Of a DNA stretch of 15,451 bases, positions 6,840 through 13,269 are shown piece by piece (position 1 is the first letter of the stretch; each line of letters starts with the position of its first letter). The DNA comes from Candidatus Omnitrophota bacterium. GTDB taxonomy: Bacteria; Omnitrophota; Gorgyraeia; Gygaellales; Profunditerraquicolaceae. The translations under genes were made by a program, and so were the position numbers. The stretch is from contig JAUYEC010000120.1 of the NCBI GenBank assembly GCA_030691585.1, positions 1 through 15,451 on the forward strand. Direction: 5' to 3'. The notes under the pieces were generated by a model. The model did not search any database. It was not told where the DNA came from and worked only from the letters and a program-made list of their open reading frames with translations.

Positions 6840-6869
6840 AAAGGCAGGGCGTTTTTTCTCCCTGCCTTT
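6840..6869 (+). terminator. Intrinsic terminator after the bioY-region operon
   Basis: Perfect 10-bp stem: AAAGGCAGGG (6840-6849) with CCCTGCCTTT (6860-6869), loop of 10 bases, followed by a TCGTTTT tract. It lies 13 nt before the next gene's ATG. Confidence 0.85.
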
Positions 6870-6881
6870 ATCGTTTTAACT

Positions 6882-7529
6882 ATGTCTAATAAGTGCGATA
6901 TCAAGCTGGTCATATTCGACCTGGACGGCACGTTGATTGACGCCTACCGGGCGATAATCCGCAGTTTCAACCACGCTATGCGCGAGCTTAACTATTGTTC
7001 TCAAAGCGGTTTAGTCATCCGTCGGGCAGTGGGCTGGGGAGACAGCAATCTGCTGGCGCCGTTTGTTGAACCAGGCCAGCTTAAAAAGGCGGTTATTTTA
7101 TACCGCCGGCACCACAAAAAAAGCCTGCTAGAGGATTCGCGGCTGTTGCCTCGCGCAAAGAGGGTATTGAGTTATCTTAAAGCGCGCGGCTACCTGCTTG
7201 CCGTGGCCAGCAACCGGCCGACAAAATTCTCCCGCATCCTGATCAGGCATCTTGGCCTGGAAAAATATTTTGCATACGTGCTCTGCGCCGATAAACTCAA
7301 AGCGGGCAAGCCGCATCCCGAGATACTCAATAAAATAAGGAAAAAATTTTTGTTGAGGAAAAACGAGGTCCTTTATATAGGAGATATGGTTATAGATGCC
7401 CAGGCAGGCCGGCGTGCCGGCATAAGAACGATCATTGTCAGCGGAGGCTCAAGCACGCAGAGCCAGATACGAAAGCAAAGGCCATGGAAGATGGCCCGTG
7501 GGCTTGTTTCATTGCAGAAGTTATTGTAG
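6882..7529 (+). CDS. HAD-superfamily phosphatase, Gph/phosphoglycolate-phosphatase-like
   Basis: The protein has 215 residues. The HAD motifs are in order: motif I FDLDGTLID (nucleophile and acid aspartates near 13 and 15), motif II ASNRPTK near 108-114, the lysine of KAGKPHPE, and motif IV YIGDMVIDAQAGRRAG. A helical cap follows motif I, as in HAD subfamily IA. It probably removes phosphate from a small metabolite; the substrate cannot be told. No Shine-Dalgarno sequence precedes the ATG, which comes 12 nt after a strong terminator, so a promoter must lie inside the hairpin region or the gene depends on read-through. The TAG stop (7527-7529) lies inside a palindromic repeat. Confidence 0.88.
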   Translation: MSNKCDIKLVIFDLDGTLIDAYRAIIRSFNHAMRELNYCSQSGLVIRRAVGWGDSNLLAPFVEPGQLKKAVILYRRHHKKSLLEDSRLLPRAKRVLSYLKARGYLLAVASNRPTKFSRILIRHLGLEKYFAYVLCADKLKAGKPHPEILNKIRKKFLLRKNEVLYIGDMVIDAQAGRRAGIRTIIVSGGSSTQSQIRKQRPWKMARGLVSLQKLL

Positions 7530-7556
7530 GGGGCGGGTTTCAAACCCGCCCCTACA
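7525..7556 (+). repeat. Palindromic repeat overlapping the HAD stop codon
   Basis: TGTAGGGGGCGGGTTT (7525-7540) faces AAACCCGCCCCTACA (7542-7556), with one bulged G and a minimal centre. This GTAGGGGCGGGTTT/AAACCCGCCCCTAC palindrome type is, from memory, a common dispersed element in bacterial genomes. It may add the hairpin that ends the HAD transcript, though no strong U tract follows. Confidence 0.7.
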
Positions 7557-7567
7557 GTGGTTTTACC

Positions 7568-7596
7568 TTGACAGCCCGGCTATTACTCGGTAATAT
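7568..7596 (+). promoter_or_regulatory. Near-consensus promoter of the csgG-like gene, 9 nt from the ATG
   Basis: Perfect TTGACA (7568-7573), 17-bp spacer, TAATAT (7591-7596), then 9 nt to ATG 7606. No Shine-Dalgarno sequence is present. This is the best-spaced example of the leaderless layout in the window. Confidence 0.7.
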
Positions 7597-7605
7597 AGTG
7601 ATAAA

Positions 7606-8343
7606 ATGATTAAATTATATCCCAAAGCAGAGATAAAACATAGTCTTATTACCGGAGTTACCTTTGTTTTTTTTCTAGGGCTGGTTCCTCTGGTGCTGAT
7701 CGGATGTTTTTCTCCAGATTCATCAAAGAAGGCGACAATAAAAATTGTCTTGCCGCCTATAGTGCCGGCATATTCGGGGCCGCGCGCCACTGTGGCGCTT
7801 GCGGATTTTGACGTTAAAGCAGCTAAGGCCACCAGCGAAATAGGCGCGCAGTTGCGCCAAATGGTGGTAAAAGGTTTGACTGCCACAAACCGTTTCGTGC
7901 TGGTGGAACGCGGGGACAACGAACATACCGTTGTTCCTCTCGAAGGCGGTGAAGGCCCAAAAACACCCGAATTGATCATATCCGCTGCGGTCACGGAGTT
8001 TGAGCCTCAGGTATCCGGAGGCAGCTCCGGGATAGGCGGCGGCGGAGGGGAAGCTCGCGGCGCCTTAGGGGGATTTTTGGGCAGCAGCTTAAACAAGGCG
8101 CATATGGCTCTTGAAATACGCGTTGCTGATGCCGCCACTTCCAAGGTGTTGACCACGTCCCTGGTCCAGGGCCAGGCAACGGATATCTCGGGTATTTTTC
8201 CCGGCCAGGGCCCTTTGGCCGACGGCCTCTGCGCTTATGCCAGGACGCCCATGGAAAAAGCTATCCGCATATGTGTGGCCGAAGCCATCAGGCGCATATC
8301 CGAGTCCATACCGGAAAATTATTATGAAGCTCCCCGGGTTTGA
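7606..8343 (+). CDS. CsgG/HfaB-family outer-membrane lipoprotein
   Basis: The protein has 245 residues. A long signal peptide ends in the lipobox LIGC, giving a lipidated Cys34. The next segment matches the CsgG/curli-assembly family: VALADFDVKA, then GAQLRQMVVKGLTATNRFVLVERG, then LIISAAVTEFEP, a glycine-rich loop (about 138-160), and MALEIRVADAATSKVL. The family includes the secretion pore CsgG and many small periplasm-facing lipoproteins; no curli genes lie nearby, so a general envelope-assembly role is more likely. The stop codon sits inside a hairpin (8330-8351). Confidence 0.82.
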   Translation: MIKLYPKAEIKHSLITGVTFVFFLGLVPLVLIGCFSPDSSKKATIKIVLPPIVPAYSGPRATVALADFDVKAAKATSEIGAQLRQMVVKGLTATNRFVLVERGDNEHTVVPLEGGEGPKTPELIISAAVTEFEPQVSGGSSGIGGGGGEARGALGGFLGSSLNKAHMALEIRVADAATSKVLTTSLVQGQATDISGIFPGQGPLADGLCAYARTPMEKAIRICVAEAIRRISESIPENYYEAPRV

Positions 8344-8351
8344 ACCCGGAG
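8330..8351 (+). repeat. Hairpin over the stop codon of the csgG-like gene
   Basis: CTCCCCGGGTT (8330-8340) faces AACCCGGAG (8343-8351) with one bulged C, and the TGA stop (8341-8343) lies at its centre. No U tract follows. It mirrors the stop-codon palindrome of the upstream HAD gene. Confidence 0.6.
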
Positions 8352-8397
8352 TTTCTAAAGCCCTAAAAGCCGGATACTTGAGCGGTTTTTAACTCAT

Positions 8398-8422
8398 CCG
8401 CGTCCTTAAAGAACGCGGTTTT
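8398..8422 (+). terminator. Hairpin with T4 tract ahead of the small basic protein gene
   Basis: CCGCGT (8398-8403) pairs with ACGCGG (8413-8418), with inner CTT/AAG pairing possible, followed by TTTT (8419-8422). It may end the csgG-like transcript or act as an attenuator in the leader of the next gene. Weak promoter-like TATAAA lies at 8437-8442. Confidence 0.5.
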
Positions 8423-8459
8423 GCAGGCCGCGAAAGTATAAAACTTAAGAGAGGAAAAA

Positions 8460-8540
8460 ATGGGAAAGCGTAAGAGAAGAGGAAAACTTAACTGGCGTTC
8501 AAAGAAGGCCAATAAGGGAAGAAAACCCTGCCTGGGATAA
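8460..8540 (+). CDS. 26-residue very basic protein, resembling ribosomal protein bTHX
   Basis: The ATG at 8460 is preceded by AGAGAGG about 6 bases upstream. The product, MGKRKRRGKLNWR... ending in GRKPCLG, has 11 Lys/Arg in its first 20 residues and no acidic residue. Its length and the MGK..RRGK..WR start recall bTHX of Thermus-type 30S subunits, and its composition recalls other tiny ribosomal proteins (bS22, AURKAIP1-like). The identity is uncertain; a ribosome-binding role is the best guess. A hairpin with a U tract just upstream could regulate it. Confidence 0.7.
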   Translation: MGKRKRRGKLNWRSKKANKGRKPCLG

Positions 8541-8576
8541 TTAAACCCGCCCCGAACAATCTAAAATAATCAAAAT

Positions 8577-9563
8577 ATGAAAGCCATTGCTTTGATTTCA
8601 GGAGGGCTTGACAGCATATTGGCGGCAAGGTTGGTCAACAGCCTGGGCGTTGAAGTCATCCCCTTGAATTTCAAGATCCCTTTTTGCAAAAAAGACCCGG
8701 TGTATAATCAGGATTCTTTGGGCGCCTGCCTGAATTGTGTCGATATCAGCGGTGAATTTTTAAAACTGCTGGAAAATCCAAGACACGGTTTCGGCTCCAA
8801 CATGAATCCCTGCATAGATTGCAAGATCATGATGCTCTCCAAGGCGCGGCAGTTATTGGATAAATTCGGGGCTTCTTTTGTCATCACCGGAGAAGTCCTC
8901 GGCCAGCGGCCGATGTCACAGAACCGCCAGGCGTTAAGCGTCATTGAGAAAGAATCCGGCTTAGAGGATTTGATCCTGCGGCCGTTGTCAGCGCGGCTCT
9001 TGCCTGAAACTATTCCGGAAAAACAGGGATGGGTCCGGAGGCAAGACCTCTTGAATTTCAGCGGCAGGACACGCAAGCCGCAGCTGGAATTAGCCGGCCG
9101 GTTAAAGATCAAGGATTATGGCCAGCCCGCAGGCGGATGCCTGTTGACCGACCCCCGTTTTTCCCAGCGGCTCAGGGAACTCATTGCTCATAAGGAATTA
9201 AACGCGGATAATCTGGAATTATTAAAAGTAGGCCGGCATTTGCGGATTTCAGCGAATACAAAACTTGCGGTTGGCCGTAATGAAAAGGAAAATCAGCTGC
9301 TTGCCGATTCGGCAAAAGAAGGGGATTATTTATTTTCCCCCGGGGCTGATATGGCCGGGCCCACTTCTTTGGGAAGAGGGGAATTTGACCGGGAATTAAT
9401 TGAGCTTTCCTGCGCACTTACCTGTCACTACTGCGATCTGGGCCTAGGGGCATCTGCGGATATATTTTTCTTTAAAAAAAATAATGATACACAGAAACAA
9501 AACGAGTCGTCCTTAAACGTTTTACCGGCCGCGGAAAACATTGTTACCGGCCTAAGGATATGA
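8577..9563 (+). CDS. PP-loop ATP-pyrophosphatase, tRNA thiolation-like, with C-terminal NFACT-R-like domain
   Basis: The protein has 328 residues. An N-terminal PP-loop SGGLDS (8-13) binds ATP to adenylate a target, as in MnmA and ThiI enzymes that put sulfur on tRNA uridines. Candidate sulfur-carrying or metal cysteines are C51/C54 (ACLNC), C79/C82 (NPCIDCK) and C188 (GGCLL). Residues 105-115 (GEVLGQRPMSQ) and QPAGGCLLTDPRFS are typical of a thiouridylase-like family often misnamed a tRNA methyltransferase. Residues 215-290 (VGRHLRISANTKLAVGRNEKEN) resemble the NFACT-R (DUF814) domain. No Shine-Dalgarno sequence is seen, and TAAAAT lies 9 nt before the ATG. It overlaps amrS by 4 bp. The modified substrate is not known to me. 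Confidence 0.82.
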   Translation: MKAIALISGGLDSILAARLVNSLGVEVIPLNFKIPFCKKDPVYNQDSLGACLNCVDISGEFLKLLENPRHGFGSNMNPCIDCKIMMLSKARQLLDKFGASFVITGEVLGQRPMSQNRQALSVIEKESGLEDLILRPLSARLLPETIPEKQGWVRRQDLLNFSGRTRKPQLELAGRLKIKDYGQPAGGCLLTDPRFSQRLRELIAHKELNADNLELLKVGRHLRISANTKLAVGRNEKENQLLADSAKEGDYLFSPGADMAGPTSLGRGEFDRELIELSCALTCHYCDLGLGASADIFFFKKNNDTQKQNESSLNVLPAAENIVTGLRI

Positions 9564-10573
9564 AAAAAGAAGCCCTGCTTTATGAGCAATTGGACGGGCA
9601 GATGGTCAGGTGTTTTCTCTGTAGCCACGGCTGCAGGATCGCCGAAAATAAATTCGGGTTTTGCGGGGTCAGGCAAAATTCAGGCGGCAAACTCTATACG
9701 CATGTTTACGCAAATCCGTGCGCTTTACAGGTGGACCCTATAGAAAAGAAACCGCTGTATCATTTTCTCCCCGGAACTTATAGTTATTCCCTGGCTACGG
9801 TCGGCTGCAATTTTCATTGCGGATTTTGCCAGAATTGGCAGATATCGCAGGCATCAACGCGGGATATTCTCTTGGGTGCCGCGCAAAAAGAGGTTCCCGC
9901 TCGGGATATTGTCGCAGCGGCACTTCGTTGCTGCTGCCGGAGCATTTCTTACACTTATACCGAGCCCACGATTTTTTTTGAATACGCCCTGGATATAGCC
10001 AGGATCGCCAAAGAAAATAAATTATCCAATGTTTTTGTTACCAACGGCTATATGAGCGCTGAGGCGCTTTCGATGATCGAGCCGTATCTGGACGCGGCCA
10101 ACGTGGACCTTAAATTTTTTAAGGATGCGTCTTATAAAAAGATTTGTTCCGCAACCCTGCAGCCCGTGCTTGATTCCATTAAACTCATGAAAAAAATGGG
10201 TATCTGGGTGGAGATCACCACTCTGATTGTTCCGGGCGAGAATGATTCAGAGGAGGAGCTTGCCGGAATCGCAGGTTTTATTGCCGGTATTGATAAAGAT
10301 ATGCCGTGGCACGTTTCGCGTTTCCATCCGGATTATAAATTCAGCGACCGCCAGGCGACACCGGAGGCAGCGCTCAAAAAGGCCTGCGTTATCGGCAAGC
10401 GCGCGGGCCTTAATTATGTATATGCCGGGAATGTTGATTGGGGCAATGACACATACTGCCCCAACTGCAAAAAAATATTGATTAAAAGGGTGGACTTCAG
10501 TATTCTGGAGAATAATATTAAATCCGGAAAATGCGCGTTTTGCGCGGCATGTTTACCCGGGCGGTTCGAATAA
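9560..10573 (+). CDS. amrS: AmrS-type radical SAM enzyme (AmmeMemoRadiSam system)
   Basis: The protein has 337 residues, the usual length. The radical-SAM motif CNFHCGFC gives Cys83, Cys87 and Cys90, which bind the 4Fe-4S cluster that cleaves S-adenosylmethionine. Other family marks are the N-terminal cysteines (18, 21, 25, 35), CALQVDPIEKKPLYHFLPG, SYTYTEPTIFFEY, and the C-terminal CPNCKK and CAFCAAC cysteines. AmrS is named for its genome link to AMMECR1 and Memo proteins; neither is encoded in this window. The ATG overlaps the end of the upstream PP-loop gene (ATGA), so the two are translationally coupled. Its reaction is not settled to my knowledge. Confidence 0.92.
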   Translation: MKKEALLYEQLDGQMVRCFLCSHGCRIAENKFGFCGVRQNSGGKLYTHVYANPCALQVDPIEKKPLYHFLPGTYSYSLATVGCNFHCGFCQNWQISQASTRDILLGAAQKEVPARDIVAAALRCCCRSISYTYTEPTIFFEYALDIARIAKENKLSNVFVTNGYMSAEALSMIEPYLDAANVDLKFFKDASYKKICSATLQPVLDSIKLMKKMGIWVEITTLIVPGENDSEEELAGIAGFIAGIDKDMPWHVSRFHPDYKFSDRQATPEAALKKACVIGKRAGLNYVYAGNVDWGNDTYCPNCKKILIKRVDFSILENNIKSGKCAFCAACLPGRFE

Positions 10574-10584
10574 GGGGGTTATTT

Positions 10585-11316
10585 TTGCCTGATCGTTCAA
10601 AAGAATTACGGCAACGTATGAATTTATTAGCTGAGGCCTTAAAACCCGGCCGGGCCGCGGTCTTTTTTGATTTTGACAATACCATTGCCACTTGCGATGT
10701 CTTTGATGATATGCTTTTGCAATTTGGCGTTGACGAAAGCTGGCAGGGCCTGGAAACCAAGTGGGAGAAGGGCGAGATCGGCTCCCGCCAATGCCTGGAA
10801 GGACAGATCAAGTGTATGAGTGTTTCAAGAGAGCGGCTGGATAAATATTTATCTGGTATAAAGTTAGACCCCTATTTTAAAAAGGTGCTGCAGCTTCTTG
10901 GCAATTACGGCATAACTCCGTCTATTGTAAGCGATAATTTTGATTATATGCTTAACCGTATCTTAAAACACCACGGTGTCAAAGGTGTAGTAGTGTATGC
11001 TAATCATGCGCGCTTGTCCCGGGGACGGCTCATTCCCTATTTCCCGCACACAGACAAAAAATGCCCGGCTTGCGCCCACTGTAAAAAGAAAAATCTCTTG
11101 TTATATGCCGGGAAAAATTCTATAATACTCTACATTGGTGACGGCCGGTCGGACCGATGCCCTGCAAAATACGCCGATGTAGTTTTTGCCAAAGGGTATC
11201 TTCTTAACTTTTGTAAAGAAGAAAAATTGCCCTACATTGCGTTTAAAACCTTAAAGGACGTATATAATTGTTTAAAAAAGGCCTATTGTCCCTCCCGGGC
11301 GGATCCTTGCCCATAA
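10585..11316 (+). CDS. MtnX-like HAD subfamily IB phosphatase
   Basis: The protein has 243 residues from TTG 10585. That start is preferred because GGGGG (10574-10578) lies 6 bases upstream; ATG 10531 would overlap amrS by 43 bp, and ATG 10618 has no site. Motif I is FFDFDNT (D29, D31). VSDNFDYM carries motif II, and YIGDGRSDRCPAKYADVVFAKGYLL is the motif IV region typical of MtnX-like and phosphoserine-phosphatase-like enzymes. A CPACAHC segment lies between them. MtnX acts in methionine salvage, but no other salvage gene is visible. Encoded 11 nt after amrS and 2 nt before a transporter pair, it belongs to the same operon. Confidence 0.8.
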   Translation: MPDRSKELRQRMNLLAEALKPGRAAVFFDFDNTIATCDVFDDMLLQFGVDESWQGLETKWEKGEIGSRQCLEGQIKCMSVSRERLDKYLSGIKLDPYFKKVLQLLGNYGITPSIVSDNFDYMLNRILKHHGVKGVVVYANHARLSRGRLIPYFPHTDKKCPACAHCKKKNLLLYAGKNSIILYIGDGRSDRCPAKYADVVFAKGYLLNFCKEEKLPYIAFKTLKDVYNCLKKAYCPSRADPCP

Positions 11317-11318
11317 AT

Positions 11319-11732
11319 ATGCTTAAAAAGAAACTCACCTTAAATATCCTGTTATTTCTTATTCTGACCGACCTCCTCGAGACATTGACGCAGTATTGTT
11401 TCAAGAAAGCCGCGATTTCGCCCGGCGTCTTTACCGTATACAAGGCAGCAGATATTTTTGTCTTTCTGCGCATGGCCTTTTCATCGCCTTACCTCTGGGT
11501 AGGAATTATAAGTGCCACAATGATTTTCATAACCTGGTCCGGGATACTGGCGAAGATCGACCTGAGTGTCGCGGTCCCCGTAGCAAGCTTAAGCTATATC
11601 ACGGTCCCGCTTGTTTCCATTATCTTTCTCCATGAGAAGGTGAGCCTCTTAAGATGGGGCGGGATATTTTTTATCTTAGTCGGGGTGATCTCGGTTTCCC
11701 TGAGCACCAAAGACAAGGAGTCCTTGTCATGA
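11319..11732 (+). CDS. SMR/EamA-type four-helix half-transporter, first of a pair
   Basis: The protein has 138 residues from ATG 11319, 2 nt after the HAD stop. Four hydrophobic helices are visible (about residues 8-26, 45-70, 78-105, 112-130). The signature TLTQYCFKKAAI ends the first helix, and VPVASLSYITVPLVSIIFLHEKVSLLRWGGIFFILVGV is the classic drug/metabolite-transporter tail. D18 and E21 in helix 1 lie where small multidrug-resistance proteins carry a key acid. The next gene is a close-sized relative overlapping by 4 bp, as in heterodimeric SMR pairs and in ArnE/ArnF, the flippase for a lipid-linked aminosugar. The substrate is unknown. Confidence 0.82.
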   Translation: MLKKKLTLNILLFLILTDLLETLTQYCFKKAAISPGVFTVYKAADIFVFLRMAFSSPYLWVGIISATMIFITWSGILAKIDLSVAVPVASLSYITVPLVSIIFLHEKVSLLRWGGIFFILVGVISVSLSTKDKESLS

Positions 11733-12115
11733 TCAGGGCGGATCTGTTCCCGATACTGTATCTGATCGTCCTTACCAGTATCTGCGATACCGTTAACCAG
11801 CTTTTCCTGAAGTCGGCGATAAATTCGCTGAATATTTCCGTTTCCAAAAACATTTTTAAGGTCCTATTTTTCATGTTCAAGCTGCTTCTTACCCCGCGGG
11901 TCTGGATTAGCGGGATCTTTGCCCTGTTGTCATTGTGTATCTGGCTCTTTATTTTATCCAAGGTGGACCTTAACTACGCGTTTTCCGCCGACAGCATGCA
12001 TTATGTTTTTATCGCTTTTGGGTCCAGCCTGATCTTAAAGGAGAAGGTTGATCTTAAGCGCTGGTTGGGCACGATCTGTATTGTGGTGGGGATAATCCTG
12101 GTAAGTTTAAGCTGA
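11729..12115 (+). CDS. SMR/EamA-type four-helix half-transporter, second of a pair
   Basis: The protein has 129 residues from ATG 11729, overlapping the previous stop (ATGA). It repeats the fold of its neighbour: helix 1 ends in TVNQLFLKSAI with D20, and the tail SSLILKEKVDLKRWLGTICIVVGIILVSLS mirrors the partner. Residues 50-70 hold a longer hydrophobic stretch. Sequence divergence between the two and their tight coupling suggest a heterodimer of opposite or complementary topology (inference). A strong palindromic terminator ends the operon 22 nt later. Confidence 0.82.
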   Translation: MIRADLFPILYLIVLTSICDTVNQLFLKSAINSLNISVSKNIFKVLFFMFKLLLTPRVWISGIFALLSLCIWLFILSKVDLNYAFSADSMHYVFIAFGSSLILKEKVDLKRWLGTICIVVGIILVSLS

Positions 12116-12136
12116 AATATTGATTAAAAGGGAATA

Positions 12137-12170
12137 AAAAAAGGGCCAGAATTAATTCTGGCCCTTTTTT
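12137..12170. terminator. Bidirectional terminator, 34-bp perfect palindrome
   Basis: Perfect self-complementary stretch centred between 12153 and 12154, with A6 on the left, T6 on the right and a GGGCCAGAATT stem. It serves the five-gene + operon and the convergent pagL-like gene on the minus strand. Confidence 0.92.
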
Positions 12171-12188
12171 ACATTTTCTATTGGGCTA

Positions 12189-12878
12189 TTAAAACTTTTT
12201 GGTTATGCCGCTTACGACAAAATACGAATTGATGCCGGTATTCGGGCTGCCGATGCCGGCGTTAGAGAGATGGCGGAAACGGCCTTCCAGGGTAAAGGCA
12301 GTGTCTTTGGTGAAGTAATAATGCGCGCCCAACCCGCCGTATTCTATAAAATTAAATTGCGTGCCCTGTTCATGGGTATGCAGGCTGATATAGGTCATGC
12401 CTGCTCCGCCTTTGAAATAAGGTTGTATCTTTGAGGTTTCCGGCAAAAAACCGATTTTTATCAGGAAGGCGTTGCCGATCTCAACGTTGGATTCAGGCGA
12501 GGTGATAAAAGAGGCATAGGGCTCGATAACGCCTTGGACCAGAAAACGGGGTTTGATATTGATTTTATTTAATAAGGGCTTGAGGTCGAAATCCAGGTCA
12601 AGCATGAAGGGGATGGCGTTGTAATTTCTTTTGGCCACGCGTAATTTACCCCAGCCGAAACCGGTGAGGAGCTCTATGCCTGAGAGGCATTTGGGTGAAC
12701 TTGCTTCGGGTGCGGGGGGCTGTTTTGCCTGCGGCGTGGCAACCTGTTCTTGTGTTTGAATAGCTGTTTCCTGGATCGTGGATGTTTCTTGCGCCGGGGT
12801 GCTTTCTTGTGCCCAAACCGTGCCGCCAGACAATGTTAGAGCAAATATTATTACAAAAAACAGATACATGGTTTTCAT
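12189..12878 (-). CDS. PagL-like lipid A 3-O-deacylase / acyloxyacyl hydrolase family outer-membrane protein
   Basis: PagL removes the 3-position acyl chain from lipid A in the outer membrane. The 229 residues show a signal peptide (cut near VWA/QES, about residue 23), a Gln/Thr/Pro-rich linker to about 62, then alternating beta strands of a small barrel ending in an aromatic residue (ITKKF). The family signature RHLSNAGIGSPNTGIN gives H203 and S205, matching the catalytic His and Ser of Pseudomonas PagL. At the position of its catalytic glutamate (14 after the His) stands N217. Expression appears leaderless: TATAAT ends 8 nt before the ATG. Together with the LpxL-like gene it supports a lipopolysaccharide outer membrane. 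Confidence 0.82.
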   Translation of the reverse strand: MKTMYLFFVIIFALTLSGGTVWAQESTPAQETSTIQETAIQTQEQVATPQAKQPPAPEASSPKCLSGIELLTGFGWGKLRVAKRNYNAIPFMLDLDFDLKPLLNKINIKPRFLVQGVIEPYASFITSPESNVEIGNAFLIKIGFLPETSKIQPYFKGGAGMTYISLHTHEQGTQFNFIEYGGLGAHYYFTKDTAFTLEGRFRHLSNAGIGSPNTGINSYFVVSGITKKF

Positions 12879-12886
12879 ATAGAAAA

Positions 12887-12914
12887 ATTATATATGAATT
12901 AGAGATTAATGCAA
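12887..12914 (-). promoter_or_regulatory. Putative promoter of the pagL-like gene, 8 nt from the ATG
   Basis: Minus strand: TTGCAT (12914-12909), 16-bp spacer, TATAAT (12892-12887), then 8 nt to the ATG at 12878. No Shine-Dalgarno sequence is present. Confidence 0.6.
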
Positions 12915-12934
12915 GGAGAATTTAAGGGATTATC

Positions 12935-12963
12935 TTGCATCTTCAATATTTTGACCTTATAAT
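12935..12963 (+). promoter_or_regulatory. Putative promoter of the small-protein operon, divergent from pagL
   Basis: TTGCAT (12935-12940), 17-bp spacer, TATAAT (12958-12963). The leader would be about 67 nt, unlike the leaderless neighbour. Its -35 box and that of the pagL-like gene form the inverted repeat ATGCAAG (12909-12915) / CTTGCAT (12934-12940). A small GGCA/TGCC hairpin is possible in the leader. Confidence 0.6.
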
Positions 12964-13036
12964 AACACTCTAGTGGCAGCGTATGCCCTGGCGTCTTTAC
13001 TTATGAGCTAGGCGGGGCCATTAATCAGGAGGGATG

Positions 13037-13255
13037 ATGAGGACAAGAAAAACAGCGTTGATAGTTGTTCTATTGCTTATTGCTGCCGCGACGATCGGCT
13101 TATTCGCTCAAATGCCTTTAGAGGCGCAGGCAACCGAAGAAGCGGTGTCCGCCAGGCTTGATGAGCTTTTAGCGGGCCAGAAAACGATATTGCAGGAAAT
13201 CAGGGCCATAAAAGACGAGCTTGACGGTATCAGAAACCAGACCAACAAGCTCTGA
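13037..13255 (+). CDS. Small secreted or membrane-anchored coiled-coil protein
   Basis: The protein has 72 residues. AGGAGG (13027-13032) favours ATG 13037 over the ATG at 13034. Residues 6-25 form a hydrophobic signal or anchor helix. Residues 40-70 (LDELLAGQKTILQEIRAIKDELDGI) follow a heptad pattern and should form a coiled coil in the periplasm. No family is recognised. The next gene starts 14 nt downstream with its own AGGAGG site. Confidence 0.75.
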   Translation: MRTRKTALIVVLLLIAAATIGLFAQMPLEAQATEEAVSARLDELLAGQKTILQEIRAIKDELDGIRNQTNKL

Positions 13256-13269
13256 GAGGAGGTTATGCC

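Noticed and set aside
7563..7994. Minus-strand open frame of 143 codons opposite the csgG-like gene
   Set aside because: It shadows a lipoprotein with a clear signal peptide and promoter and shows no domain of its own.
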